Shown: positions 34,526 to 42,515 of the stretch, one piece after another
Numbering within the stretch: the stretch's first letter is position 1
Layout: every line of letters starts with the position of its first letter
NCBI GenBank assembly: GCA_020634165.1
Contig: JACKCF010000001.1
Span: 1,116,001-1,180,000, forward strand
Length of the DNA stretch: 64,000 bases
From: Anaerolineaceae bacterium
GTDB taxonomy: Bacteria > Chloroflexota > Anaerolineae > Aggregatilineales > Phototrophicaceae
Direction: 5' to 3'
Position numbers and translations under genes: made by a program
The notes under the pieces: generated by a model
The model's database searches: none
What the model was told of the DNA's origin: nothing
The model's input: only the letters and a program-made list of their open reading frames with translations

Positions 34526-34552
34526 AATGGCAATGTAACATAGATTGCCATT
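34526..34552 (+). promoter_or_regulatory. 5'-leader hairpin of infC mRNA
   Basis: AATGGCAAT (34526-34534) and ATTGCCATT (34544-34552) form a perfect 9-bp stem with a 9-base loop. No T tract follows, so it is not a terminator. It may stabilise the mRNA 5' end or be a protein-binding site, for example for L20 autocontrol as known in other infC operons. Confidence 0.5.
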
Positions 34553-34584
34553 CAAGCAATAGAAAGTGATGAAAGGTCAACGCG

Positions 34585-35127
34585 ATTTCCGGCTCTGACT
34601 ATCGCATAAACCACGAAATTCGCGCACGAGAAGTGCGGTTAATTGTTGAAGAAGCTGGAGAAAAAGGTCCGGTTTCTCAAAATGTCGGCATCGTTCCTTT
34701 GAGCGAAGCAATGGACATCGCCAATGAACGTGGCATGGACCTGGTTGAAGTCGCCCCTGAGGCGAATCCGCCAGTCTGTAAGGTCATGGACTTTGGCAAG
34801 TTCCAGTACGAGCAGAAGCGCAAAGAGAAACGTGCCAAGAAAAATCAGGTAAAGATCGAAGTCAAGGAAATTCAGTTAAAGCCCAAGACGGACGATTATC
34901 ACCTGAGTATCAGCTTGAAGCGTGCTCGCAAATGGCTTGAGGAAGGCAAAAAGGTTAAAGTACGCCTTCGCTTCCGGGGTAGAGAAATCACCCATGCCTA
35001 TATTGGCCGCGAGCGCCTGGATAGCGTCAAGGAAGAATTGAGCGATGTCAGCGTGGTCGAGCAGATGCCGAATATGGAAGGTCGCGACATGCTGATGGTG
35101 TTGGCTCCCATCGCTGATAACAAGTAA
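34585..35127 (+). CDS. infC: Translation initiation factor IF-3 (likely ATT start)
   Basis: This is 180 residues if translation starts at ATT 34585, the same length as E. coli IF-3. The N-terminus then reads SGSDYRINHEIRAREVRL, which matches the conserved IF-3 opening. The first standard start, GTG 34633, would cut off this part. No ATG/GTG/TTG lies between the upstream stop (TGA 34570-34572) and the conserved block. AAAGG at 34572-34576 is 8 bases before the ATT. ATT starts in infC are known to let IF-3 regulate itself. The linker is KRKEKRAKKN and the C-domain has VRLRFRGREITH. It is first in the infC-rpmI-rplT operon. Confidence 0.93.
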   Translation: MSGSDYRINHEIRAREVRLIVEEAGEKGPVSQNVGIVPLSEAMDIANERGMDLVEVAPEANPPVCKVMDFGKFQYEQKRKEKRAKKNQVKIEVKEIQLKPKTDDYHLSISLKRARKWLEEGKKVKVRLRFRGREITHAYIGRERLDSVKEELSDVSVVEQMPNMEGRDMLMVLAPIADNK

Positions 35128-35163
35128 TACACAAGAGAAGTTCAACGACGGAGTAAGCGTAAA

Positions 35164-35409
35164 GTGGCTAAGAAGCAGAAGAAATACAAGCTGAAGACGC
35201 ATAAAGCGACGGCCAAGCGTTTCCGTACGACCGGCAGCGGCAAAGTCGTCCGCACCAAAGGTGGCAAAAGCCACTTCCGCCGTCGTCGTTCAACGCGCGT
35301 CAAGCAGCAGCTCGATAAGATGCAGATGGTTTCCCACACCGGGACGCTCAAGCGCATTCGCAAGCTGGCCCCATATCTGGGTCGTTACAAAGCCAATCCA
35401 CCCGCATAG
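35164..35409 (+). CDS. rpmI: 50S ribosomal protein L35
   Basis: This is 81 residues from GTG 35164, with GGAG upstream; it is slightly longer than the usual 64-66. The L35 pattern KLKTHKATAKRFRTTGSGKV followed by SHFRRRRSTRVKQQL is clear. It is the standard second gene of the infC operon. A hairpin lies in the gap to rplT. Confidence 0.95.
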   Translation: MAKKQKKYKLKTHKATAKRFRTTGSGKVVRTKGGKSHFRRRRSTRVKQQLDKMQMVSHTGTLKRIRKLAPYLGRYKANPPA

Positions 35410-35454
35410 GTTTTATTGCAACCTAACGTTGGGTTTTGTAAGCAATAAATGACC

Positions 35455-35479
35455 CCCAGGGCCGGACCCTGGGTGTTTT
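35455..35479 (+). promoter_or_regulatory. Hairpin between rpmI and rplT
   Basis: CCCAGGG (35455-35461) and CCCTGGG (35467-35473) form a 7-bp stem with a 5-base loop, followed by TGTTTT. It could be a weak terminator that tunes L20 against L35, or an L20-binding structure. Confidence 0.5.
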
Positions 35480-35497
35480 CTGTCAGGAGTAAAGAAC

Positions 35498-35851
35498 ATG
35501 CCAAGAGCACGGACCGGCTTTGTACGCCGCCGCAAACACAATAAAGTACGTAAGATGGTAAAGGGCCAGTGGGGCACCCGTGGACGCCTGTTCCGCCGCT
35601 CCAACGAGGCCATGCTGAAGAGCCTTTTCTATGCCTACCGTGACCGCCGTCAGCGTCGTCGTCAGTTCCGCCGCCTGTGGATTACCCGCATCAATGCGGC
35701 TTCTCGCCTCAACGGCCTCAGCTACAGCCGTTTCATGTATGGCCTGAAGCAAGCTGGCGTCGAACTTGACCGCAAGATGATGGCCGACATCGCTGTTCGC
35801 GATGCAGGTGCTTTCACCAAGTTGGTGGAAGTCAGCAAAGCCAACCAGTAG
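35498..35851 (+). CDS. rplT: 50S ribosomal protein L20
   Basis: This is 117 residues, the normal length. It opens MPRARTGFVRRRKHNKVRKM and contains SNEAMLKSLFYAYRDRR, FRRLWITRINAASRLNGLSY and DRKMMADIAVRDAGAFTKL. AGGAG lies before the ATG. L20 organises early 23S rRNA folding and represses this operon in several bacteria. Confidence 0.97.
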   Translation: MPRARTGFVRRRKHNKVRKMVKGQWGTRGRLFRRSNEAMLKSLFYAYRDRRQRRRQFRRLWITRINAASRLNGLSYSRFMYGLKQAGVELDRKMMADIAVRDAGAFTKLVEVSKANQ

Positions 35852-35873
35852 GTCAGGCGAATTTCGACATTTG

Positions 35874-35905
35874 AACAGGGCAGCCGATTAAGCTGCCTTG
35901 TTTGC
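35874..35905 (+). terminator. Terminator of the infC-rpmI-rplT operon
   Basis: AACAGGGCAGC (35874-35884) pairs with GCTGCCTTGTT (35892-35902), with one G-U pair and a 7-base loop, followed by T-rich sequence. Confidence 0.75.
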
Positions 35906-35958
35906 TTTAATGAACCGGCATATTTCGTGTAAAATGGTCCCACAAACCAGATTCTTGG

Positions 35959-36747
35959 ATGAATTGCCCCATGCCTGAACAGATTACCAGCACCCAGAAC
36001 GCGCGCGTCAAACTCACCCGAACGCTGCAAACCAAAGCGCGTGCCCGTCGTGGTGAGCGCAAAATGGTGTTGGAAGGCTACCGCCTGATTGCGGATGCAC
36101 TCAAAGCCAATAAGCGCCCTCTGTTTGCCTTTTACTCGGAGTCCAATGCGGAAACTGACCTCATCAATCAATTACGTGCTGCTGGCACCGAACTCCTGCC
36201 TGCCAGTGATGAAGTCATCCGCTACATCAGCGATACGGAAACGCCGTCCGGCATCATCGGTGTTTTTACCATTCCCCGCCCGGAATGGCCCGAAAACCTG
36301 GCTCGTGTTCTGATTCTGGATGCCATCCGTGAACCTGGCAACATGGGCACGATTCTGCGAACGGCAGCAGCAGCCGGTGTTGAATTGGTGATCGCTGCGC
36401 CTGACTGCGTTGATATTTACAATCCGAAAGTGGTTCGCAGCGGGATGGGGGCACATTTCCGTGTGCCGCTGGTGAACGCCGACTGGCAGGAAATTGCTCA
36501 GTTTTGCCAGAACGTACCTGTCTATCTGGCGACTGGCGATGCCGATGCCAGCTACACAGCCATCGACTGGACCCAACCCTGGGCACTGATTGTCGGCAAT
36601 GAAGCTCACGGCGTCAGTGAAATCGCCCGTGATATTGCCTCCACACCTGTTTCCATCCCCATGGCCGCCGAAACCGAATCGCTCAATGCCGCCACTGCCA
36701 CCGCCGTCATCCTCTTTGAAGCCGCTAGACAGCGATCAATCAAATAA
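35959..36747 (+). CDS. SpoU/TrmH-family RNA 2'-O-methyltransferase
   Basis: This is 262 residues from ATG 35959; ATG 35971 is also possible. The N-terminal substrate-binding domain begins ITSTQNARVKLTRTLQTKAR. The SPOUT domain carries motif 1 REPGNMGTILRTA (about 122-134), motif 2 PWALIVGNEAHGVS (about 205-218) and motif 3 IPMAAETESLNAATATAVIL, which form the knotted SAM site. It most likely methylates a 23S rRNA or tRNA ribose. The exact target cannot be set. Placement behind rplT fits a ribosome-related role, though a terminator lies between. Confidence 0.92.
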   Translation: MNCPMPEQITSTQNARVKLTRTLQTKARARRGERKMVLEGYRLIADALKANKRPLFAFYSESNAETDLINQLRAAGTELLPASDEVIRYISDTETPSGIIGVFTIPRPEWPENLARVLILDAIREPGNMGTILRTAAAAGVELVIAAPDCVDIYNPKVVRSGMGAHFRVPLVNADWQEIAQFCQNVPVYLATGDADASYTAIDWTQPWALIVGNEAHGVSEIARDIASTPVSIPMAAETESLNAATATAVILFEAARQRSIK

Positions 36748-36810
36748 TCTGGGTTAAGATTATCTGGGGTCTGATTCTGCTAATTGCACTTTTGCTTATT
36801 TTTGACCTCC

Positions 36811-36908
36811 GGCAGAGGCTGAAGCCCCTGCCTCTCAAAAAAGCCAAGTCCCCTGACGGGACTGCGGCAGGTTAGAGGGCCTTCAGTGCATTTCTTGCCG
36901 CTGGTACT
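36811..36908. repeat. Left copy of a 98-bp structured direct repeat flanking the transposase gene
   Basis: By hand alignment it matches 37361-37458 at about 82 of 98 positions with no gaps and in the same orientation. It holds a hairpin GGCAGAGGCT/AGCCCCTGCC at the left end. The right half can fold with GCGGCAGG against the CTTGCCGC near 36893-36901. A degenerate CAGCTTGCAGCGG tail follows. Confidence 0.75.
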
Positions 36909-36932
36909 TGATTCAGCTTGCAGCGGTTTTAC

Positions 36933-37340
36933 TCAATCCAGTCGCTCCAGATAATCTTCGGTTGTGCCAAGGGCATGGTGCTCTTTTTGGTTTTCAATAT
37001 AGGCTACCACGAAGGGTAGTGCCTTTGTGCCCAATGTATGCACGCTATAGCTGTGTTGCCATCGAAAATGCTCATCCAGATCAGGATTCAACTCATTCAC
37101 TCGCCGCGCTGATAACCCTTTCACTTGCTGGACCCAGGTCGCTACTGCGATTTTTGGCTGGATGCGAACGGCGACGTGCATATGATCTAGGGCACCGTTG
37201 ATCGCATAGACGGGACATGCCAGTTCAGCAGACTTTTCACGGATCGCTGTGATGGCATCGCGTTCAATAGTTGCCGTCAGCCAATCAGCTCGTCCTTTTG
37301 TGGACCAGACAATATGATAGTAAATGGCAACAAATGGCAT
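36933..37340 (-). mobile_element. tnpA: RAYT / IS200-type HUH (Y1) transposase gene
   Basis: This is 135 residues from ATG 37340 (AAGGA 6 bases before); a longer in-frame start at 37397 would add 19 unrelated residues. It begins MPFVAIYYHIVWSTKGR, the usual IS200/RAYT opening. The HUH metal site is LDHMHVAVRI and the catalytic Tyr lies in VVAYIENQKEHH. All key residues are present, so it may be active. It cuts and joins single-stranded DNA at hairpins. Direct structured repeats of 98 bp flank it. That arrangement fits a REP-associated transposase better than a plain IS200. It converges with the methyltransferase gene and is divergent from the sigma gene. Confidence 0.9.
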
Positions 37341-37360
37341 CCATTTTCCTTTAGGTATCT

Positions 37361-37458
37361 GGCAGAGGATATGGTCTCCGCCTCTCGAAAAAGCCAAGTC
37401 CGCTGAAAGGACTGCGGCAGGTCAGAGTGCCTTTAGTGCACTTCCTGCCGCTGGTACT
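37361..37458. repeat. Right copy of the 98-bp structured direct repeat
   Basis: It is the better-preserved copy. GCGGCAGG (37405-37412) can pair with CCTGCCGC (37444-37451), enclosing a smaller GTGC/GCAC hairpin. AGTCC (37398-) pairs with GGACT across CGCTGAAA. Just beyond it GCCGCA/TGCGGC (37460-37481) forms another hairpin. The repeat lies between the transposase start and the sigma gene. Confidence 0.75.
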
Positions 37459-37593
37459 AGCCGCATGCTTCAGCTTGCGGCGACACATGTCATAATCATA
37501 CTTTTACTGAGCAAAATTCAAAACTCGTTGCAGTATTTGGCTGTGTCGCGCGTTTTAACTTCCAAAGGCCATGCACAGGAGGCAGTCAAGCGA

Positions 37594-38196
37594 TTGGATG
37601 CGTGGATGCCAGATCACCAGCAAACCGATGATGAACACATCCTGATACAGCAGGCGGCGCATCATCCGGAAGCGTTCCGGCAGTTGTATCGGCGCTATTT
37701 CCCGCGCGTGTTCAGCTATATCGCCGCGCGCATGGGATCGCGCCAGGATGCCGAAGATGTCACGTCAACCGTCTTCATGCGGATCGTAAGCGCCTTGCCT
37801 GGATTTGATAACAGGGGACCAGGGACGTTCGCGGCCTGGGTGTTTCGCATCGCCAGCAATGAAGTTGCCCAGTTTTATCGGTCTCATCGTCAGGAACGCG
37901 GACAGGTCGCGCTGTCTGATCTGCCAGAAATCGCAGACCACGCGCTGGCCCCGGATGATGTCCTCGTCCGCAAGGAGTTGTTTGGTCGGATTCGCGGCCA
38001 TATCAGCACGCTTTCGGCACGCCGACAGGAAGTGATTATGCTGCGCTTCTTTGCTGGTTTGCGCAATCAGGAAATCGCGGAAGTGCTCGAACTGGATGAG
38101 CGTACCGTTGCCAGCCATCTGGCGCGCGCCCTGGACGATCTGAGAAGCCGCCTACAAGTAACCGATGGTCAAGTGGAAGGCCCAGCCGATGACTAA
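37594..38196 (+). CDS. ECF-type RNA polymerase sigma factor
   Basis: This is about 200 residues. I favour TTG 37594, because AGGAGG (37577-37582) lies 11 bases before it; ATG 37606 is the next choice. Earlier in-frame starts run through the repeat and are not protein-like. Region 2 has EAFRQLYRRYFPRVFSYIAA followed by SRQDAEDVTSTVFMRIVSAL. The linker contains PGTFAAWVFRIASNEVAQFY. Region 4 has LSARRQEVIMLRFFAGLRNQ then EIAEVLELDERTVASHLARA, the DNA-binding helix-turn-helix. The next gene overlaps it by 8 bases and encodes a membrane protein that may be its anti-sigma factor. Confidence 0.92.
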   Translation: MDAWMPDHQQTDDEHILIQQAAHHPEAFRQLYRRYFPRVFSYIAARMGSRQDAEDVTSTVFMRIVSALPGFDNRGPGTFAAWVFRIASNEVAQFYRSHRQERGQVALSDLPEIADHALAPDDVLVRKELFGRIRGHISTLSARRQEVIMLRFFAGLRNQEIAEVLELDERTVASHLARALDDLRSRLQVTDGQVEGPADD

Positions 38197-39007
38197 ACGA
38201 CCCCAGCAATCCCACGAATCGAATCGGCCAGAGCAAAGCATCAACCAGCAGATAACCAACGCTCAGCGAGGCATTAGCAGCGGTGATGATTTGATCGACG
38301 CACTCGCATCATTGCAACCTGGCGCCGATACCACCTTCCAGCAGCGTCTGGAGGCGGAACTCATGCAGAAGGCGTCCAAAGCATCGGCCAATGGAACGGG
38401 TCATATACCTGAAAAACCCATGACGTTAACCAGAGGAGAACTAGCCATGTATCCGCAAAAGCACAAAAATCGCGCGACTTCGCGTGTTAGTTGGATCGCA
38501 GGTATCGCGGCAGCGTTGTTACTCGTCTTTATCGGTGGCATGTGGATCGGCAGCGGAGCGAATGTTCCGTCATTCCTGGCTCCGGTCGCTGACAATACGC
38601 CAGCACCCTCGCAACCCGTTGTTGTCACGGCCACACCGATGCTCCTGCCACCCACAGTTGTGCCGCCCACTGTGCCTCCCACTCCATCAGCGACCTTTAC
38701 GGCGACAGCGACTTTCGTGCCGACGGTCACGGCCCCAGCGGTGCCACCCACATCGCTGATTTTCACGCCGACGCCCATTCCTTATATACCTTCGGCTTCA
38801 ACGGAAGTCTCCGGCTTCATAGCCCAGGTCGATATACAACCAGGCACTGTCATTGATCTGCCGATGCTCCAGCAGCAGGCTTTCCCATCCGACATGGTGC
38901 CAGATGATGCCGCCCTCACAGCAGAAGACCTGATTGGCCGCACTGCCGCCGTAACCATCTTCCAGGGTCAGATTATCATCGAGCGCATGCTTGAACCGCT
39001 GGAATAG
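38189..39007 (+). CDS. SAF-domain membrane protein, possible anti-sigma factor
   Basis: This is 272 residues from ATG 38189, with GGAAGG 8 bases ahead. A cytoplasmic segment of about 95 residues (DALASLQPGADTTFQQRLEA) comes first, then one membrane helix (WIAGIAAALLLVFIGGMWIG). A Thr/Pro-rich linker of about 60 residues follows (TATPMLLPPTVVPPTVPPTP). The outer domain (about 205-272: VSGFIAQVDIQPGTVIDLPM, LIGRTAAVTIFQGQIIIERM) is SAF/CpaB-like. The layout of sigma factor followed by a one-helix protein with a short inner domain is that of an anti-sigma factor, but no zinc anti-sigma motif is present. That role is inferred from context. Confidence 0.75.
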   Translation: MTKRPQQSHESNRPEQSINQQITNAQRGISSGDDLIDALASLQPGADTTFQQRLEAELMQKASKASANGTGHIPEKPMTLTRGELAMYPQKHKNRATSRVSWIAGIAAALLLVFIGGMWIGSGANVPSFLAPVADNTPAPSQPVVVTATPMLLPPTVVPPTVPPTPSATFTATATFVPTVTAPAVPPTSLIFTPTPIPYIPSASTEVSGFIAQVDIQPGTVIDLPMLQQQAFPSDMVPDDAALTAEDLIGRTAAVTIFQGQIIIERMLEPLE

Positions 39008-39061
39008 GCGGTCAAATCGCGGACGGCGCTACCCATCGTCAGCGACATTCGATACACTAGG

Positions 39062-39089
39062 AGCACTTGCCATCTGGCAGGTGCTTTTT
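39062..39089 (+). terminator. Terminator of the sigma/SAF operon
   Basis: AGCACTTGCC (39062-39071) pairs with GGCAGGTGCT (39076-39085), one G-T pair and a 4-base loop, then a run of five T. Confidence 0.85.
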
Positions 39090-39172
39090 CATTATTTCAG
39101 CACAACTAATCTGGCTGTCATGCGTTTCAGGTATCATAGCCAGACTCAATCAAACACTCAGGAGAAACCTTC

Positions 39173-40573
39173 ATGGCGAAAGAATACGATGTCGTCATCG
39201 TGGGCGCTGGACCAGGCGGGTATGTTGCTGCCGTGCGCTGCGGACAACTCGGTTTGAAGACGGCCATCATCGAGAAAAAATACTGGGGCGGCGTCTGCTT
39301 AAATGTCGGCTGCATCCCTTCAAAAGCCCTGCTGCACAATGCGGAAGTCGTGCATACGCTTAAGCACGAAGCGGAGGACCTCGGCATCACAGGTGAATTT
39401 ACCTACGATTACAAGCGCGCTTTCGACCGCAGCCGCGAAGTCAGTGACCGCCTGGTTAAGGGCGTACACTTCCTCATGAAGAAGAACAAGGCCGACGAAT
39501 ATGATGGCTGGGCCACGTTCAAGGACAAGAATACCGTCGAAGTCGAACTCAATGACGGCCAGAAAGAAACGCTCAAGTTCAAGAACGCCATCATCGCCAC
39601 AGGTGCAGTCGATAACAAACTCCCTGGCGTCGAATTCAGCGATAATGTCGTTGGCTGGGAAACGCAGATCATGACCGATAACCTGCCCAAAAGCATCGTG
39701 ATCGCAGGCGGTGGCGTTATCGGCGTGGAATTCGCCTACGTGATGTCCAACTATGGCGTCGATGTCACCATCGTTGAATTCCTTGACCGTGTGCTGCCGC
39801 TGGAAGACCCTGAAATCAGCAAGGAACTGGCCAAGCAGTATAAGCGCATGGGCGTCACCATTCTGGCATCCCACAGCGTTGATGCCATCGAAGACACGGG
39901 CAAGGGCGTCAAAGTCACCGTCACCGACCGCAAGAAAGGCGAACAGGTCGTTCTGGAAGCCGATAAGGCGATGGTCGCGATTGGCTTCCGTCCGTGCACC
40001 CAGGGCTACGGCCTGGAGAATACAGGCGTCAAGCTGACAGAACGTGGCGCGATTGACATCAACGAGAAGATGCAGACCAATGTGCCCAATATCTATGCCA
40101 TTGGTGATGTCACCGCCAAGCTGATGTTGGCTCATGTTGCTGAGACGATGGGCGTCATCGCTGCCGAGAACATCGCAGGCGTCGAAACAACCACCCTTGA
40201 TTTCGACTTCATGCCGCGTGCCATCTATTGCAATCCACAGATCGCTGCCTTCGGCTACACGGAACAGCAAGCCAAGGACAAAGGCTACGAAATCAATGTG
40301 GCCAAATTCCCATTCCAGGTGAACGGCAAATCACTCGGTCTGAATAATACAGTAGGCTGGGTCAAGCTCATCAGCGATAAAAAATATGGTGAATTGCTCG
40401 GTGCGCACATGATTGGCCCACAGGTCACGGAACTACTGCCGGAACTAACCTTGGCCCGTCGCTCTGAACTCACGGCTGAGGAAATCGCGCGCAATGTGCA
40501 CGCCCATCCGACCCTCAGCGAAGCCATCAAAGAAGCGGCTCACGGTCTGATCGGTCATATGCTGAATATGTAG
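39173..40573 (+). CDS. lpdA: Dihydrolipoyl dehydrogenase
   Basis: This is 466 residues, the normal length. The FAD motif is VVIVGAGPGGYVAA; the redox disulfide is GGVCLNVGCIPSK (C42, C47). The NAD motif is IVIAGGGVIGVEFAY, the second FAD contact NIYAIGDVT, and the active-site His/Glu is in HAHPTLSEAIKEA. AGGAGAAA precedes the ATG. It reoxidises dihydrolipoamide in the 2-oxoacid dehydrogenase or glycine-cleavage complexes. No E1/E2 genes adjoin, so it is a stand-alone copy that may serve several complexes. Confidence 0.96.
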   Translation: MAKEYDVVIVGAGPGGYVAAVRCGQLGLKTAIIEKKYWGGVCLNVGCIPSKALLHNAEVVHTLKHEAEDLGITGEFTYDYKRAFDRSREVSDRLVKGVHFLMKKNKADEYDGWATFKDKNTVEVELNDGQKETLKFKNAIIATGAVDNKLPGVEFSDNVVGWETQIMTDNLPKSIVIAGGGVIGVEFAYVMSNYGVDVTIVEFLDRVLPLEDPEISKELAKQYKRMGVTILASHSVDAIEDTGKGVKVTVTDRKKGEQVVLEADKAMVAIGFRPCTQGYGLENTGVKLTERGAIDINEKMQTNVPNIYAIGDVTAKLMLAHVAETMGVIAAENIAGVETTTLDFDFMPRAIYCNPQIAAFGYTEQQAKDKGYEINVAKFPFQVNGKSLGLNNTVGWVKLISDKKYGELLGAHMIGPQVTELLPELTLARRSELTAEEIARNVHAHPTLSEAIKEAAHGLIGHMLNM

Positions 40574-40598
40574 CTTTCCGTATTTGGTTGAACTTTGC

Positions 40599-40629
40599 AA
40601 GAGGGCGGGCGAACAGCTTGCCCTCTTTT
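40599..40629 (+). terminator. Terminator of lpdA
   Basis: AAGAGGGC (40599-40606) pairs with GCCCTCTT (40620-40627) and the 3' arm runs into four T. The loop is 13 bases. Confidence 0.75.
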
Positions 40630-40726
40630 GATGTGTGCAACTGCCCATTAAAACAAAAAATCGCCCGATTGCGATTGTGCCAGTTTATGCTGCTGTGTTA
40701 GTGTGGAGGATACTGAGAGAAGTTAA

Positions 40727-42307
40727 CTAGTCGTTATTGCCGTTGCCATTGTTACCGGAATTTCCACCGTTGCCGTTGCCGTTACCATTGCCATTCCCGT
40801 TATTACCGGAATTGTCGCTATTCCCATTGTTGCCGGAATTACCGCCGTTACCGTTGCCATTGTTGCTGGAATTATCGTTATTACCGCTGTTGCCGGCATT
40901 GTCGCTATTATCGCTATTGCTGGAATTCCCTCCGTTACCGTTGCTATTACCGTTGTCACCGGCATTGCCACTATTATCATTATTGCCCGAATTGCCATTA
41001 TTGCCCGAATTGCCATTATTGCCACTGCTGCCGGAACTATCAGAGGCGGAGGAATTTCCCCCGCCATTGTTACCGGAATTGCCACCACTGTTTCCAGGGC
41101 TTCCATCGTCATCCTGTCCAGGTGGCGTAAAGTTCTCGTCGTTGCCCTGGCCCGCATTCCCGTCTGTAGGATCGCCATCGCGCCAATCATTTGGGTTATT
41201 CGACGTGTTGACTGACGAACTATCGTCATCACTACTATCGCCCGTGCCAGAACTGCCATCGTCTGCGACAGAATCGTCGTCATTGGTGTCATCATCGATG
41301 GGATCATCGCCACTGTCGTCTGCAATACCCTCGTCGTCTGCCACTTCTTCTGGGGGATCACCCTCCCAGACTTCCTCGTCGGCCAGGTCATCCCCACGAC
41401 TGACGACAGGCTTCATCGTATCGCAATCCGGTAGACCATCTTCACCACACGGTAGTTCCCCAGCCGCAAGGTGCTCAATCACCTGTTCCATCTGCGCCCA
41501 TGTTAAAGGCGGTGCGATGGTGATTTCACGGTCCAGCAAACCAATTGGCAGCGCTTCGACATCTTCCCAGGCATAAGGTTCAGGCCAACTGGGTCTGCCA
41601 TTGACGGTCATGTCTTCATCAAGCGGCATGCGGATGTGCGTCCCCGCGATAGCCGGATAAGCACGATCTTCGTACATCACAACTGCGGAGCCTTCGACCG
41701 TCGTAACGACCAGCTCATCTTCAGTTGCCTGGAAGAATACGGTTGAACCGAGTGCCACTTCAGCGCCGTTGATGTCAAAGACGATTTCGTCAACGCCTTC
41801 CGGGGTCTGGACGAGAATGCCACTTTGCGGCACTTCCGCACAGCGTGGGCGGCCCAGGCCCGTATGCAGATAGAACGCCTGCATACCGTCGTTGTCATCT
41901 GTATTCTCTAAATCGACATCACCGAAGAGGACGATGACGGCATTCTGGCCAGGTAGGGTATCTGGCAGGTTGGCCTGCAAGCGCATCAGGGCCACACCCC
42001 AAACACCTTCTTCCTCATCCAGATCGAATAGATGCATGCTATCGATGCTGGCGACCGATTCAATGTCGCCAACTGTGGAGAAGTTGAAAACGTTTACATC
42101 TACTTTGGCTTCTGCCTCAAGCGCGAGGTTGCCGTAACAGGCTTCGTTGCGTTCAGTATCAGAACAATGTTCGTCCACTGATACATAAGCACGTTGTACG
42201 ATTTCCGGGCAAGACTGCGCTTGGGCACTCACAATACCAACGATCAACAGGGTCAAAAACCCTGAGATCAACCAGATTGAGCGCCTTTTTACCATTAGAT
42301 ACCACAT
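40727..42307 (-). CDS. Secreted FecR-like protein with Gly/Asn-rich disordered tail
   Basis: This is 526 residues. A signal peptide (ISGFLTLLIVGIVSAQA) is followed by QSCPEIV. The N-terminal region has a Cys pattern, CP-IV ... C ... RNEACYGN, shared with the next gene's product. A FecR-like beta region covers about 160-240 (VALGSTVFFQ, VVTTVEGSAVVM, AIAGTHIRMPL). Residues about 310-375 are very acidic. From about 400 to the end it is almost only Gly, Asn, Ser and Asp in NSGNNGN-type repeats, so intrinsically disordered. The function is unknown. A secreted matrix or surface role is a guess. A paralogue without the tail lies immediately upstream. Confidence 0.8.
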   Translation of the reverse strand: MWYLMVKRRSIWLISGFLTLLIVGIVSAQAQSCPEIVQRAYVSVDEHCSDTERNEACYGNLALEAEAKVDVNVFNFSTVGDIESVASIDSMHLFDLDEEEGVWGVALMRLQANLPDTLPGQNAVIVLFGDVDLENTDDNDGMQAFYLHTGLGRPRCAEVPQSGILVQTPEGVDEIVFDINGAEVALGSTVFFQATEDELVVTTVEGSAVVMYEDRAYPAIAGTHIRMPLDEDMTVNGRPSWPEPYAWEDVEALPIGLLDREITIAPPLTWAQMEQVIEHLAAGELPCGEDGLPDCDTMKPVVSRGDDLADEEVWEGDPPEEVADDEGIADDSGDDPIDDDTNDDDSVADDGSSGTGDSSDDDSSSVNTSNNPNDWRDGDPTDGNAGQGNDENFTPPGQDDDGSPGNSGGNSGNNGGGNSSASDSSGSSGNNGNSGNNGNSGNNDNSGNAGDNGNSNGNGGNSSNSDNSDNAGNSGNNDNSSNNGNGNGGNSGNNGNSDNSGNNGNGNGNGNGNGGNSGNNGNGNND

Positions 42308-42515
42308 CTTTCACATACGTTCCGTATATCGGTATCTTACACCTGGGAACTACGTAATAACACGTAAGGAATTGTGCGTAAATTGTCTATACTATGCCCG
42401 ACAAATACGTATACATACATATTAACATGATCAAAACGTGTTGCCAATGACGTCTGTAAAGTTCTACATGTTTGTTCATATGCTTTTATGCATTTCACAT
42501 AAACATTAGCGGGCA

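Noticed and set aside
36811..37458. CRISPR array
   Set aside because: There are only two repeat copies, 98 bp long, with a transposase gene between them and no cas genes in the window.
37324..37593. N-terminal extension of the sigma factor
   Set aside because: The extra frame runs through the transposase repeat and lacks sigma-like sequence; AGGAGG at 37577 marks a later start.
39320..40270. 316-codon frame antisense to lpdA
   Set aside because: It lies wholly within the conserved lpdA gene and gives an Asp/His-rich translation with no family features.
40737..41576. Antisense frame with Leu/Pro repeats opposite the Gly/Asn tail
   Set aside because: The regular LPLLPEL pattern is just the reverse complement of the Gly/Asn codon repeat. 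The sense protein has a signal peptide and a paralogue.
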